A stretch of 17,010 bases of DNA from HGM04593 sp045654885 (GCA_045654885.1 JAZOOF010000033.1:1-17010), one strand, 5' to 3'. Positions 7,676 to 14,760 are shown, counted from the stretch's first letter. The notes: generated from the sequence alone by a model not told the origin. Made by a program: numbers and translations.

Positions 7676-7738
7676 TTTCACCTTTCACATTTCACCTTTC
7701 ACCTTTCACCTTTCACCTTTCACATTTCACATTTCACC
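7676..7738. repeat. Nine tandem heptamers TTTCAC(C/A)
   Basis: Nine uninterrupted 7-base units. Units 1, 3-6 and 9 are TTTCACC; units 2, 7 and 8 are TTTCACA. Read on the minus strand they are GGTGAAA/TGTGAAA. The array abuts the first copy of the 57-base repeat. A 7-base period in a near-identical array suggests slippage and possible length variation between strains. Confidence 0.9.
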
Positions 7739-7890
7739 TGTCGCGTGACCTATTGCTGTTGATGTTGTCGAAGCCTCAGGTTGTCATCTTTCAGTTTGGT
7801 GGCTTTGACAACATCAACTATTCGCAACCCACGCTGTCGCGTGACCTATTGCTGTTGATGTTGTCGAACCCTCAGGTTGTCATCTTTCAG
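7738..7890. repeat. Two direct copies of a 57-base element forming long hairpins
   Basis: Copy 1 is 7738-7794 and copy 2 is 7834-7890. They are 96 bases apart and differ at one position (GAAGCC against GAACCC). Between them GACAACATCAAC (7807-7818) is the exact inverse of GTTGATGTTGTC in both copies (7758-7769 and 7854-7865), so the middle segment can fold with either side. With copy 2 it makes a long hairpin: the 12-base outer stem, then GCAA/TTGC (7824-7827 with 7849-7852), then CACGC/GCGTG (7830-7834 with 7839-7843) around loop TGTC. Copy 2 overlaps the last three codons and the stop of ruvX. It resembles a REP- or MITE-like element; the family is not recognised. Confidence 0.85.
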
Positions 7891-8308
7891 CTGCCAACCT
7901 TCGGCTTTCCATGTAGGACTGAAGGATGATGGTCGCGCTCACTTCGTCCACAAGTTCCTTGTTGCGGCGTGCCATCTTGCCAATGCCCGATGCCAGGATT
8001 GCCTGGTGGGCAAGCACCGAGGTAAAACGCTCGTCGTGGTACTCCACAGGGATATCGGGCAACAGCTTGCGCAAACGGTTAACGAAAGGTTCAATGCGGC
8101 ACATATTCTCGGAGGGTGTGTTGTTCATCTGCTTTGGTAGCCCCACGACAATGCGCTCTACAGGCTCGCGCTTCACATAGTCGAGCAGAAAATCGACAAG
8201 CGTTGCGGTGGCAACAGTTGTCAACCCGCCGGCAATAATCTGCAGCTCGTCGCTCACGGCCAAGCCCGTACGCTTCTTTCCATAATCAATAGCCAATATT
8301 CTTGCCAT
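7880..8308 (-). CDS. ruvX: RuvX/YqgF-family RNase H-fold nuclease
   Basis: 142 residues, usual length. This family is called putative pre-16S rRNA nuclease or Holliday junction resolvase-like. Conserved acidic residues are present: D8 in AIDYGKKRTGLAVSD, E93 in DERFTS and D121 in DEVSA, along with IVVGLP (53-58). The ATG at 8306-8308 lies 9 bases after the transporter stop codon, suggesting co-transcription. The final codons (Ala-Glu-Arg-stop) lie inside the 57-base repeat, so the end of the protein may be set by the repeat. Confidence 0.95.
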   Translation of the reverse strand: MARILAIDYGKKRTGLAVSDELQIIAGGLTTVATATLVDFLLDYVKREPVERIVVGLPKQMNNTPSENMCRIEPFVNRLRKLLPDIPVEYHDERFTSVLAHQAILASGIGKMARRNKELVDEVSATIILQSYMESRRLAAER

Positions 8309-8317
8309 ACCGTGTCA

Positions 8318-9628
8318 CTATTTTTGTCTCTGCATTCTGCGGCAAGCGAAACCATACAGTGTCACAACCACAAAACAGAGCAGAGGGAGCAAGTAAGAGA
8401 ACTTGACAGCCGGCATTCCGGCTACCGTTCCCGCATCTATTATCATACCCTGCAACGGCGGCATCAAGGCACCGCCCACAATGGCCATCACAAGGAATGC
8501 CGCACCGAGCGAGGTATCCTCGCGGTTGACACCCTCAAGTGCAATGCCATATATAGTGGGGAACATGAGCGACATGAAGAAGCTGATGGCAATGAGGCTA
8601 TAGAGGCCTGCCATACCATCAATAACCACCGCACCAAGAGTAGCAAGCGTTGCACCCACGCCAAAGAGCGCCAACAGCACACCCGGCCTGAAATAACGCA
8701 TGAACACAGTAGAGGCAAAGCGGCCACAGAGGAAAAGTATCATGGCACAGATGTTATAGCGCTCGGCCACGGCCTTGTTGATACCAAGATTGTCGGCATA
8801 CTGGATGACGAATGTCCACACCATAATTTGCGCGGCAACATAGAACACCTGTGCAACCACACCATAACGGTACTTCCTGTTGTTCCAAAGGTTAACGAGT
8901 GTGGCCCTGTTGTTGACACGCTCGGTGTTGCGTCCCTGCAGATTGGGGATAACCACACGTGCAAAAAGTATGAGTATGAGCAACACCACAATACCCAGAA
9001 CAACGTATGCGTTGCGCACGATGTCGAGGTCGTGCTCACGGATAATCATCTTCTCACTGTCCAGCAATCCCGAATAGAGGATTTTGCCGGCTGCATCACG
9101 ACGGTCGGACCAGAGGCCGGGCAGCACCACAAGCGAAGCCACCGACATACCCAGCAACGAACCTATGGGGTTGAATGCCTGCGCAAGGTTAAGTCGCCTT
9201 GTAGATGTCTCCTTTGAGCCGAGTGACAGGATGAGCGGGTTGGCTGTTGTCTCCAGAAAGGCAAGGCCAAAAGTGAGGATGTAGAGCGATATGCAGAAGA
9301 ATGCAAAGCTCTGCTGCGCCGCTGCGGGAATGAACAGCAACGCACCCGCGGCATAAAGGGCAAGACCAATGAGAATGCCGCTTTTGTAGCTGTAGCGACG
9401 TATGAACAACGCTGCGGGAACGGCCATTGTGGCATATCCGCCATAGAAAGCGAACTGCACAAGGGCAGCCTCCGATGCCGGCAACTCCATGAGTGTCTGG
9501 AATGTTGCCACCATGGGGCTTGTTATGTTATTGGCAAATCCCCACAACGCGAACAGGGATGTCACCAATATAAACGGCAACAGATAACGCTTGTCTATGA
9601 GCTTGCTTTTGTTACTGTTTGTATCCAT
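8318..9628 (-). CDS. fucP: FucP-family sugar:H+ symporter (MFS)
   Basis: 436 residues, close to E. coli FucP (438), with about 12 hydrophobic segments. Family landmarks include YLLPFILVTSLFALWG near the N-terminus, the SYKSGILIGL loop, LETTANP (125-131), RLNLAQAFNPIG and FMSLMFPTIYGIAL. Aligning ANNLNDILLP of E. coli FucP with ANNITSPMVA here puts Ser37 where FucP has the essential Asp46, while Glu135 is kept as Glu126. The substrate may thus differ from fucose or coupling may be altered. The start at 9628 (MDTNSNKSKL) is preferred over a longer frame that would add 14 residues. It sits between a mutarotase-family gene and ruvX on the same strand. Confidence 0.85.
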   Translation of the reverse strand: MDTNSNKSKLIDKRYLLPFILVTSLFALWGFANNITSPMVATFQTLMELPASEAALVQFAFYGGYATMAVPAALFIRRYSYKSGILIGLALYAAGALLFIPAAAQQSFAFFCISLYILTFGLAFLETTANPLILSLGSKETSTRRLNLAQAFNPIGSLLGMSVASLVVLPGLWSDRRDAAGKILYSGLLDSEKMIIREHDLDIVRNAYVVLGIVVLLILILFARVVIPNLQGRNTERVNNRATLVNLWNNRKYRYGVVAQVFYVAAQIMVWTFVIQYADNLGINKAVAERYNICAMILFLCGRFASTVFMRYFRPGVLLALFGVGATLATLGAVVIDGMAGLYSLIAISFFMSLMFPTIYGIALEGVNREDTSLGAAFLVMAIVGGALMPPLQGMIIDAGTVAGMPAVKFSYLLPLLCFVVVTLYGFACRRMQRQK

Positions 9629-9687
9629 AATCACATTTTTATTTAGGTAATAATATAGCAGTTGACCCACATTCTGAAAAACGTGAA

Positions 9688-9716
9688 GATGTCATGTCGA
9701 CCGTAGTGGAGACATC
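9688..9716. repeat. Small inverted repeat between mutarotase and transporter genes
   Basis: GATGTC (9688-9693) and GACATC (9711-9716) enclose a GTCGAC-containing loop. I recall similar GATGTCTC...GACATGAC segments scattered in Bacteroidetes intergenic DNA; this is memory, not a search. The rest of 9629-9788 shows no gene and no clear -7 box for the transporter. Confidence 0.3.
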
Positions 9717-9788
9717 CCGTTTGCTGCAGTATGGTTTATTTGACTGCGCTCAAGACAACATTTTGGGTCAGCATCTATATTATTGCTT

Positions 9789-10187
9789 TCATTTGTTTTC
9801 ATAAAGATGGAACATACGCTCCATCATGCGCCACTTCTCGTTCGACGAGCTGCCGGGCGCAGCCTGCTGGAACTCGGACATGTAATCCTCCCACTCCTGC
9901 TGGCGCGGCAAGGTAGAGAGGCGCGCCATGGCGCTGTCCCAATCGAAATCGAGCGGAGCCTCCACAATCATGAAGAGGCGTGTGCCCACAATGTATATTT
10001 CCATTTCAAGAATGCCCACGGCGCGTATTCCGTCGAGCACCTCGCTCCATGCCTCGCCATCGCTGTGGCGGCGACGATACTCAGCAATGAGTTCGGGATT
10101 GTCCTTGAGGTCGAGGGTCTGGCAATAACGTTTCACCGGGCCGTCATAGACCTTGACAGTGTATCCTTGAGTGCTGTTGTCTGCCAT
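9789..10187 (-). CDS. L-rhamnose mutarotase-family protein (DUF718)
   Basis: 132 residues. It resembles E. coli RhaM: CQTLDLKDNPELIAEYRRRH aligns with the RhaM segment holding its catalytic histidine (His41 here), then GILEMEIYIVG, RLFMIVE, an EDYM helix and the closing MERMFHLYE. It would interconvert alpha and beta anomers of a 6-deoxy-sugar after uptake. The next gene on the strand is a FucP-like transporter, so the real sugar could be L-fucose or a related sugar instead of rhamnose. The N-terminal extension (about 18 residues) is longer than in E. coli. The start codon is only 14 bases downstream of the terminator U tract of the preceding gene, so how it is transcribed is unclear. Confidence 0.85.
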   Translation of the reverse strand: MADNSTQGYTVKVYDGPVKRYCQTLDLKDNPELIAEYRRRHSDGEAWSEVLDGIRAVGILEMEIYIVGTRLFMIVEAPLDFDWDSAMARLSTLPRQQEWEDYMSEFQQAAPGSSSNEKWRMMERMFHLYENK

Positions 10188-10200
10188 AATTACAGTATTG

Positions 10201-10228
10201 TAAAAAGGCTTCCAACGATGGAAGCCTT
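10201..10228 (-). terminator. Rho-independent terminator of the SPOR lipoprotein gene
   Basis: On the minus strand AAGGCTTCC pairs with GGAAGCCTT (9 bases, 10228-10220 with 10213-10205) around a 6-base loop, followed directly by a run of T's (10206-10202). It begins 8 bases after the stop codon at 10237-10239. Confidence 0.85.
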
Positions 10229-10236
10229 AGTAGTTA

Positions 10237-10725
10237 TCATTTATTGTAAAGCAACCATGCCTTCTGGTAATCGCTGTTACCCTGGTGAGCAGCCTTGAAC
10301 TTGTCGCGTGCAACGGCAGCCTCCTCCTTGGTGTCGCACGATGCGCATACAACACGATAGAGACCTGTAGCAGGGTTCTGCACAACGATTGCGCTGTAGC
10401 CCTCGTCAACCAATGACTGACGGATATTCTCGGCACCCTCCTTGCGGCTGTAGCTGCCACAAACAACGCTGAATGCCTTGAGTGAGCCCTCGGCACCCGA
10501 TGAAAGGACTACCTTCTCGGTGCGGTAGGTTGTATCTACGTCCTGACCAGCTGTTGAAACTGGAGCAATGTCCACAGCCTCGCTCTGCTGGCCGTTACCC
10601 TCGGCAAGCTCGGCCTGGCGGGCCTCGTCATAAGCTGTCTTGTATGCACTGTCCTTTGAAGACTTGCAAGATGTGAAAGAGAATGCCACGCAAGCGGCAA
10701 AAGCAATTACAAATAACTTTTTCAT
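10237..10725 (-). CDS. SPOR-domain lipoprotein
   Basis: 162 residues. A lipoprotein signal ends in SFTSC, with lipidation at Cys20. Residues 21-80 are a low-complexity acidic linker. About 84-150 is a SPOR domain (FSVVCGSYSRKEGAENIRQSL ... LYRVVCASCDTKEEA in pieces), which in known members binds glycan strands lacking stem peptides at division sites. An envelope or septal role is thus likely. It is followed by a strong terminator and so is transcribed alone. It is divergent from the M64 lipoprotein gene. Confidence 0.9.
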   Translation of the reverse strand: MKKLFVIAFAACVAFSFTSCKSSKDSAYKTAYDEARQAELAEGNGQQSEAVDIAPVSTAGQDVDTTYRTEKVVLSSGAEGSLKAFSVVCGSYSRKEGAENIRQSLVDEGYSAIVVQNPATGLYRVVCASCDTKEEAAVARDKFKAAHQGNSDYQKAWLLYNK

Positions 10726-10760
10726 AATATCTTATCTTTTTTGTTAATGCAAAATTTCTA

Positions 10761-10768
10761 CAAAAGTA
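10761..10768 (-). promoter_or_regulatory. Promoter -7 box of the SPOR lipoprotein gene
   Basis: TACTTTTG on the minus strand is an exact TAnnTTTG match, 35 bases upstream of the start codon. No good TTTG at the -33 distance is visible. Confidence 0.5.
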
Positions 10769-10862
10769 CGAATAAAGCGCCAAAACGTCAACTTTTAAGG
10801 TTGTTAAATTATTATAATAATAAAAAACAGAGGTTTAGCAGCGCCCCGTGCAAGTTTTTTCA

Positions 10863-10870
10863 TACCTTTG
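10863..10870 (+). promoter_or_regulatory. Promoter -7 box of the M64 peptidase gene
   Basis: TACCTTTG followed by CG is an exact TAnnTTTG match 26 bases before the ATG at 10897. This box would place transcription after any earlier in-frame ATG, supporting the 10897 start. The -33 element is not clear. Confidence 0.6.
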
Positions 10871-10896
10871 CGAGCAGAAACAAACAAAAACGACAT

Positions 10897-12219
10897 ATGA
10901 GAAAAAGAGCACTTTACGCACTGGCAGTGGCAGCACTGCTGTCGTGCGGCACAAGCAAGGAGATGGCTACTGCACCGCAGCCATGCGACAACAATGTAAA
11001 CTACAGCGAGTTCTTCACCGGCGGCACCATGCGCTTCGACTTTCACCATGCAGGTGACAGCAAGCAGGAGTTCTACTACTTCGACAAGGTCATCAGGGAG
11101 GGAGAATGGGCAGGCTCAAAGGTGTCGCTCATAAACCCGTTCGACTATGGCGAACAGCACTTCCGCATCATTGACAAGGCAAGCGGCAAGGTAATATACA
11201 AGAACAACTACTGCACACTCTTCAACGAGTGGCAGACAACACCCGAGGCCGTGGTGACAAGCCGCTCTTTCCCCGAGGGTGTGATTTTCCCCGAGCCAAC
11301 AAAGGACTTTGTCATAGAGTTCTATGCCCGCAACAAGGTGACAAAGGCTTGGGAGAAAAAATACGCACAGGAGGTAAAGGTTGGCGACTACAACATTGCA
11401 GCGCAGAAGGAGCAGCACGAGTGCATTGACATACACATTGGCGGCGACATCGCGCACAGCCTGGACATTGTGCTGCTGCCCGACGGTTTCACCGGGGGCG
11501 AGAAGGAGAAGTTCCTTGCATCGTGCCGCATGTGGAGCGATGCCCTCTTCAGCTATGCGCCGTTCACACAGAACAGCCACCGCATAAACATACGCGCCGT
11601 GTGGGCACCGTCAAAGGAGAAGGGCATAAGTAAGCCCGGCATTGGCAAATGGGTGGACAACCTGCTTGGCACACGCTTCTACACCCTGAACAGCGAGCGA
11701 TATCAGATGACCGAGGAGTTCCAGAAAGTGAGAGACGTGGCTGCAAGCGCGCCCTATGAGAGCATTTTCATACTCACCAACACCGACAAGTATGGCGGCG
11801 GCGGAATATACAATTTCTATGGTCTTGGTTCGGCAGGCGACACAGGGCGCACAGGCGAAGTGTATGTACACGAGTTCGGCCACTCGCTCATGGGACTTGG
11901 CGACGAGTACATTGAGATTGGCAACACGGTGAGTGCCCTGTACCCTGCCGGCAAGGAGCCATGGGAGGCAAACCTGACACGCTTTGTCGACTTCAACGGC
12001 AAATGGGAGAAGATGATTGCCGAGGGTACACCCGTGCCCACTGTTGCCCCCGAGGGCTCAACCGAGAAGGATTGGGTAATTGGTGCCTATGAGGGAGGCG
12101 GCTACCTTGAGAAGGGAATTTTCCGCGGTTGGCCCGAGTGCATGATGAAGGCGCTTACGGACTTCTGCCCCGTGTGCCAAAAGGCAATAATAAAGTATCT
12201 CGATTATATATGTGAATAA
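10897..12219 (+). CDS. M64-family metallopeptidase lipoprotein (IgA-peptidase/mucin-protease type)
   Basis: 440 residues. The start at 10897 gives a lipoprotein signal MRKRALYALAVAALLSC with Cys17; the same frame extends further upstream but crosses the promoter. Residues about 30-170 form a beta-rich N-terminal domain like M64_N. The catalytic part has HEFGHSLMGLGDEY (325-338): H325, E326 and H329 form the HExxH zinc site, and the following Gly-Asp-Glu is typical of M64. The C-terminus has paired cysteines in CMMKAL..FCPVCQ, also typical. Family members cleave IgA or mucins at the cell surface; the substrate here is inferred only from the family. The gene converges on a DUF4595-like lipoprotein gene and its last codons lie in a shared palindrome. 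Confidence 0.93.
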   Translation: MRKRALYALAVAALLSCGTSKEMATAPQPCDNNVNYSEFFTGGTMRFDFHHAGDSKQEFYYFDKVIREGEWAGSKVSLINPFDYGEQHFRIIDKASGKVIYKNNYCTLFNEWQTTPEAVVTSRSFPEGVIFPEPTKDFVIEFYARNKVTKAWEKKYAQEVKVGDYNIAAQKEQHECIDIHIGGDIAHSLDIVLLPDGFTGGEKEKFLASCRMWSDALFSYAPFTQNSHRINIRAVWAPSKEKGISKPGIGKWVDNLLGTRFYTLNSERYQMTEEFQKVRDVAASAPYESIFILTNTDKYGGGGIYNFYGLGSAGDTGRTGEVYVHEFGHSLMGLGDEYIEIGNTVSALYPAGKEPWEANLTRFVDFNGKWEKMIAEGTPVPTVAPEGSTEKDWVIGAYEGGGYLEKGIFRGWPECMMKALTDFCPVCQKAIIKYLDYICE

Positions 12220-12259
12220 ATAAAAATGACCCCGCCGGGGTCATTTTTATTTATTCACA
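12211..12259. terminator. Bidirectional terminator with 24-base perfect arms
   Basis: Arms 12211-12234 and 12236-12259 are exact inverse complements around a single central C. The core is GACCCCG-C-CGGGGTC flanked by A-rich and T-rich tracts, giving a U-rich tail in either direction. Both stop codons (TAA at 12217-12219 plus strand; TAA at 12253-12251 minus strand) and both terminal Cys-Glu codon pairs lie inside the arms. It thus serves both convergent genes. Confidence 0.9.
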
Positions 12260-13144
12260 ATATGTTATCACTGTCTTGCGACCGTAGGGGTCGGTATAAG
12301 AAACCGGACAGTTTTTATCGTCGAATTCCCACTCGCCATAGAGGCGGTTCTCCTTGCCGTCGGCACCCTTCTCAATGACACCGTAGGGAAGATAAGGGCT
12401 TGTTGCGCCAAGCATGCCGAAAGCCGCCAGGCGGTAGGGAGCGCGATAGGGATGTGAGATTACAGGAACACACTGCTCCACTCCCCAATGTCCGAAATAG
12501 GCCGAGAAGTCGAAGTTCGTGTTGTTCTTCACCGTGTGGTAATGGTAGATATTGCTCTTCTCATCGAGCACCTGCCCCGTTGTGGTTATATGTTTCTTGT
12601 AGCCGGTTACGTTGCCGTCGGTATCGCGGGTTACATTGAAACAGATATCGCCGTCGGCATATGCCTGCATCAGCATAGTGGTCGAGTAATCGAACGAAGC
12701 CTGCGAGAAGCGCGAAAGCACACCGTTGGAATTGAAGACACCGAAATTGGAACTGCTTGAGAGCCTGTTCATTGCGGGACGGTCGGGGTAATCGGTGGAT
12801 ACACGGAATGCCACCTCAAGTTCCTCGCCACGATAGAAGTAGTCGGCACTTGTAGCCATGTTGCACTTGTAGTAGACCGTGTCGTAATAGTTCTCTATAA
12901 CGGGAGAATATATCACAAGGTCCGAGTTTACTGACTTTATGCGTCCTTTGGCATCGTAAGTGAAACGGTGGTAATGGATATTCTCGCCACCATTCTCAAC
13001 AAAGGTTGTCTTTACCGATGCCACAAGGCGCTTGCCCTGTACCGGCTGATAGTGCGACACGGCCGTGTCGGCATCATACTCTTCATTACAAGAAACAAAG
13101 CCCACGCAAAGCGACAGCAGAAGGATTGGAAAGATGTTTTTCAT
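12251..13144 (-). CDS. Lipoprotein, DUF4595-like
   Basis: 297 residues. The signal peptide ends in GFVSC (Cys19), followed by N-E-E-Y-D. Acidic residues right after the cysteine fit the Bacteroidetes surface-export signal, so it is probably on the outer face. The body begins with KRLVASVKTTFVENGGENIHY and FTYDAKGRIKSV, and ends with YGEWEFDDKNCPVSYTD, which resembles DUF4595 and related YD-like beta-strand repeats of Bacteroidetes. Function is unknown. It is the convergent partner of the M64 gene. The family assignment is from recognition of the strand pattern, not a search. Confidence 0.8.
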   Translation of the reverse strand: MKNIFPILLLSLCVGFVSCNEEYDADTAVSHYQPVQGKRLVASVKTTFVENGGENIHYHRFTYDAKGRIKSVNSDLVIYSPVIENYYDTVYYKCNMATSADYFYRGEELEVAFRVSTDYPDRPAMNRLSSSSNFGVFNSNGVLSRFSQASFDYSTTMLMQAYADGDICFNVTRDTDGNVTGYKKHITTTGQVLDEKSNIYHYHTVKNNTNFDFSAYFGHWGVEQCVPVISHPYRAPYRLAAFGMLGATSPYLPYGVIEKGADGKENRLYGEWEFDDKNCPVSYTDPYGRKTVITYCE

Positions 13145-13268
13145 GTTTCTGTTTTTTATTTATGGCGCGAATATCGCTCATTTTCGGCAAACGGACAAAC
13201 ATGTAGCCGTTAATTTGAGTGAATAAACCCACGGGGAGGGTTGTTTGTTCTTCTTAAAAAAGAAGATT

Positions 13269-14168
13269 ATGGCATTCATCGATTACTACAAGGTGTTGGG
13301 TGTGGAGCGTGACGCATCGCAGGAGGAGATTAAAAAGGCCTACCGCAAATTGGCAAAGAAGTACCACCCCGACATAAACAGGGAGAACCCGCAGGCACAG
13401 GAGAGGTTCCAGGAGATTAACGAGGCAAACGAGGTGCTTGGCGATGCCGAAAAGCGCAGGCGATACGACGAGTATGGCGAGCATTGGAAGCACAGCGAAG
13501 AGTTCGAGGCGCAACAGCGCAACGCGCATGGCTTTGGCGGAGGTGCACAGGAGTTCGGGTTCGGGGGCTTTGGCGGGTTCGGCGACTTTGGCCGCAGTGC
13601 CGGCAACCAAAGCGGCTTCAGCGACTTCTTCGAGCAGTTGTTCGGTGGCGCATACCGCCGACAGCAGCCAGCCGATGACCTACAGGCAACGCTGCAGCTG
13701 ACACTGGCAGAGGCCGCAACCACGCACAAGCGTATACTGGAAATAAATGGCGAGAAGATTGCCATTACAATACCCGCCGGCATTGCCGACGGACAGAAAA
13801 TAAGAGTAAAAGGACGTGGCGGGAAGAGCAGCGACGGCACACGACGTGGCGACCTGTACATAACATTCAGCATTGAGCCCGACAGCCGTTTCACACGCGA
13901 GGGCGATGACCTGTACACTACCGTGGTGTGCGACCTCTACACACTGTTGCTTGGTGGGGAGGCTGTCGTGCCAACCATAGACGGCAGCGTGAAAGCAAAG
14001 GTCAAAGCCGGGACCCAGCCCGGCACCAAGTTGCGCCTGCGCGGGAAAGGGATGCCGCACTACAGGAGAGAAGGCGCCGGCGACCTCATAGTGGAGATTA
14101 AGGTTGTGCTGCCGCAGCTGAATGCCGAGCAGATGGAAATGGTAATTAAGCTGAAAGCTGAAAACTAA
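13269..14168 (+). CDS. DnaJ-type co-chaperone, CbpA class
   Basis: 299 residues, close to E. coli CbpA (306). The J domain is at 1-70 (DYYKVLGVERDA, HPD at 33-35, RFQEINEANEVL), so it should stimulate the DnaK ATPase. A Gly/Phe-rich stretch at about 85-118 follows. There is no CxxCxGxG zinc-finger region, so this is a type II, not a classical DnaJ. Two C-terminal beta domains cover about 140-295 (ATLQLTLAEAATTHKRI, GIADGQKIRVKGRG, GDLYITFSIE, LRLRGKGMPH). The start at 13269 (MAFIDYYKVLG) fits the family better than an ATG 24 bases earlier. A small hairpin CTTCTT-AAAA-AAGAAG (13250-13265) sits just before the ATG. A CbpM-like partner gene is not next to it. Confidence 0.95.
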   Translation: MAFIDYYKVLGVERDASQEEIKKAYRKLAKKYHPDINRENPQAQERFQEINEANEVLGDAEKRRRYDEYGEHWKHSEEFEAQQRNAHGFGGGAQEFGFGGFGGFGDFGRSAGNQSGFSDFFEQLFGGAYRRQQPADDLQATLQLTLAEAATTHKRILEINGEKIAITIPAGIADGQKIRVKGRGGKSSDGTRRGDLYITFSIEPDSRFTREGDDLYTTVVCDLYTLLLGGEAVVPTIDGSVKAKVKAGTQPGTKLRLRGKGMPHYRREGAGDLIVEIKVVLPQLNAEQMEMVIKLKAEN

Positions 14169-14193
14169 AAGTTTTCAGCTTTCAGCTTAATTA
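14143..14193. terminator. Palindrome shared by convergent DnaJ-type and TspO genes
   Basis: Arms 14143-14166 and 14170-14193 are exact inverse complements around AAA. The arms contain two tandem heptamers GCTGAAA. The co-chaperone stop (TAA, 14166-14168) is at the loop and its last seven codons form the left arm. The TspO stop (TAA, 14189-14187) lies in the right arm. A bidirectional terminator is likely. It lacks a GC-rich core, so strength is uncertain. Confidence 0.65.
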
Positions 14194-14657
14194 AACACCA
14201 CTACATAGCCATTAAGGTAAGTTGCAAACAGCAGCCACAGCATGTAAGGGACATTCAGGAATGCGGCCAGGCGGTTCTGGCCGTAACACCCCACCACATA
14301 CGCGGCAACGGTAAGAAACAGCGCCAACAGCACCACAAGCGCCAACAGCGGCAGCTGCATATAGAAGAAACAGAAGCTCCAAAGGAGATTCAGGAACAGC
14401 TGAAGCAGAAACATAATTAGCAGCATCCACGAGGCCGATGTGCGCCGCCCCCACACAAGGCCGGCCGAAACACCCATGAGAATATAAAGCACACCCCAAA
14501 CTACGGCAAAGATGCTGCCCGGAGGTGTCAATGACGACTTATTGAGAAACGGGTACCATGTGGACATTGACTCGCGTTGCAGCAGCGAGGAGACATACCC
14601 CACGAGCAACGACAGAACGACAAACTTCAGTACAGACAGGAATGTTCTTGTTTTCAT
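14187..14657 (-). CDS. tspO: TspO/MBR-family membrane protein
   Basis: 156 residues with five hydrophobic segments, the normal TspO fold and length. Recognisable family segments are WYPFLNKSSLTPPGSIFAVV (34-53), then WGVLYILMGVSAGLVW, LNLLWSFCFF, and the closing PYMLWLLFATYLNG. TspO proteins bind porphyrins and related ligands in the membrane and affect tetrapyrrole and stress responses; the exact role here is unknown. It lies downstream of the 5'-nucleotidase gene on the same strand, with a strong terminator between them, so it probably has its own promoter; none is obvious in 14658-14676. Confidence 0.92.
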   Translation of the reverse strand: MKTRTFLSVLKFVVLSLLVGYVSSLLQRESMSTWYPFLNKSSLTPPGSIFAVVWGVLYILMGVSAGLVWGRRTSASWMLLIMFLLQLFLNLLWSFCFFYMQLPLLALVVLLALFLTVAAYVVGCYGQNRLAAFLNVPYMLWLLFATYLNGYVVVFN

Positions 14658-14676
14658 TTTACAAACAGCTTCTTAT

Positions 14677-14714
14677 AAAAAATTGGTGGCCGGCACACAT
14701 GCCAACCACCAATT
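14677..14714 (-). terminator. Rho-independent terminator of the 5'-nucleotidase gene
   Basis: On the minus strand AATTGGTGG (14714-14706) pairs with CCACCAATT (14689-14681). TTGGCA/TGCCGG-type pairing can extend the stem inside, and a run of T's follows (14682-14677). It lies about 50 bases after the stop codon at 14761-14763. Confidence 0.75.
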
Positions 14715-14760
14715 AAACATTTACCGCGCTCTTTTGTTTGCCTGCGGTACAAGGCTTGCA

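Noticed and set aside
7676..7738. CRISPR-like array
   Set aside because: The units are 7 bases and contiguous with no spacers, and there are no cas genes.
7513..7929. 138-codon plus-strand open frame across the ruvX-def spacer
   Set aside because: It is composed of the heptamer array and the 57-base direct repeats, runs into the antisense of ruvX and has no family resemblance. Repeats with a period divisible by 3 (96 bases) keep the frame open without coding.
8312..9217. 301-codon plus-strand open frame rich in His
   Set aside because: Antisense to the FucP-family gene. His-rich composition reflects reverse reading of a membrane protein gene.
13210..13217. TTAATTTG as a -7 box for the DnaJ-type gene
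   Set aside because: It differs from TAnnTTTG at the important second base and has no TTTG at the -33 distance, so I do not list it as a promoter.
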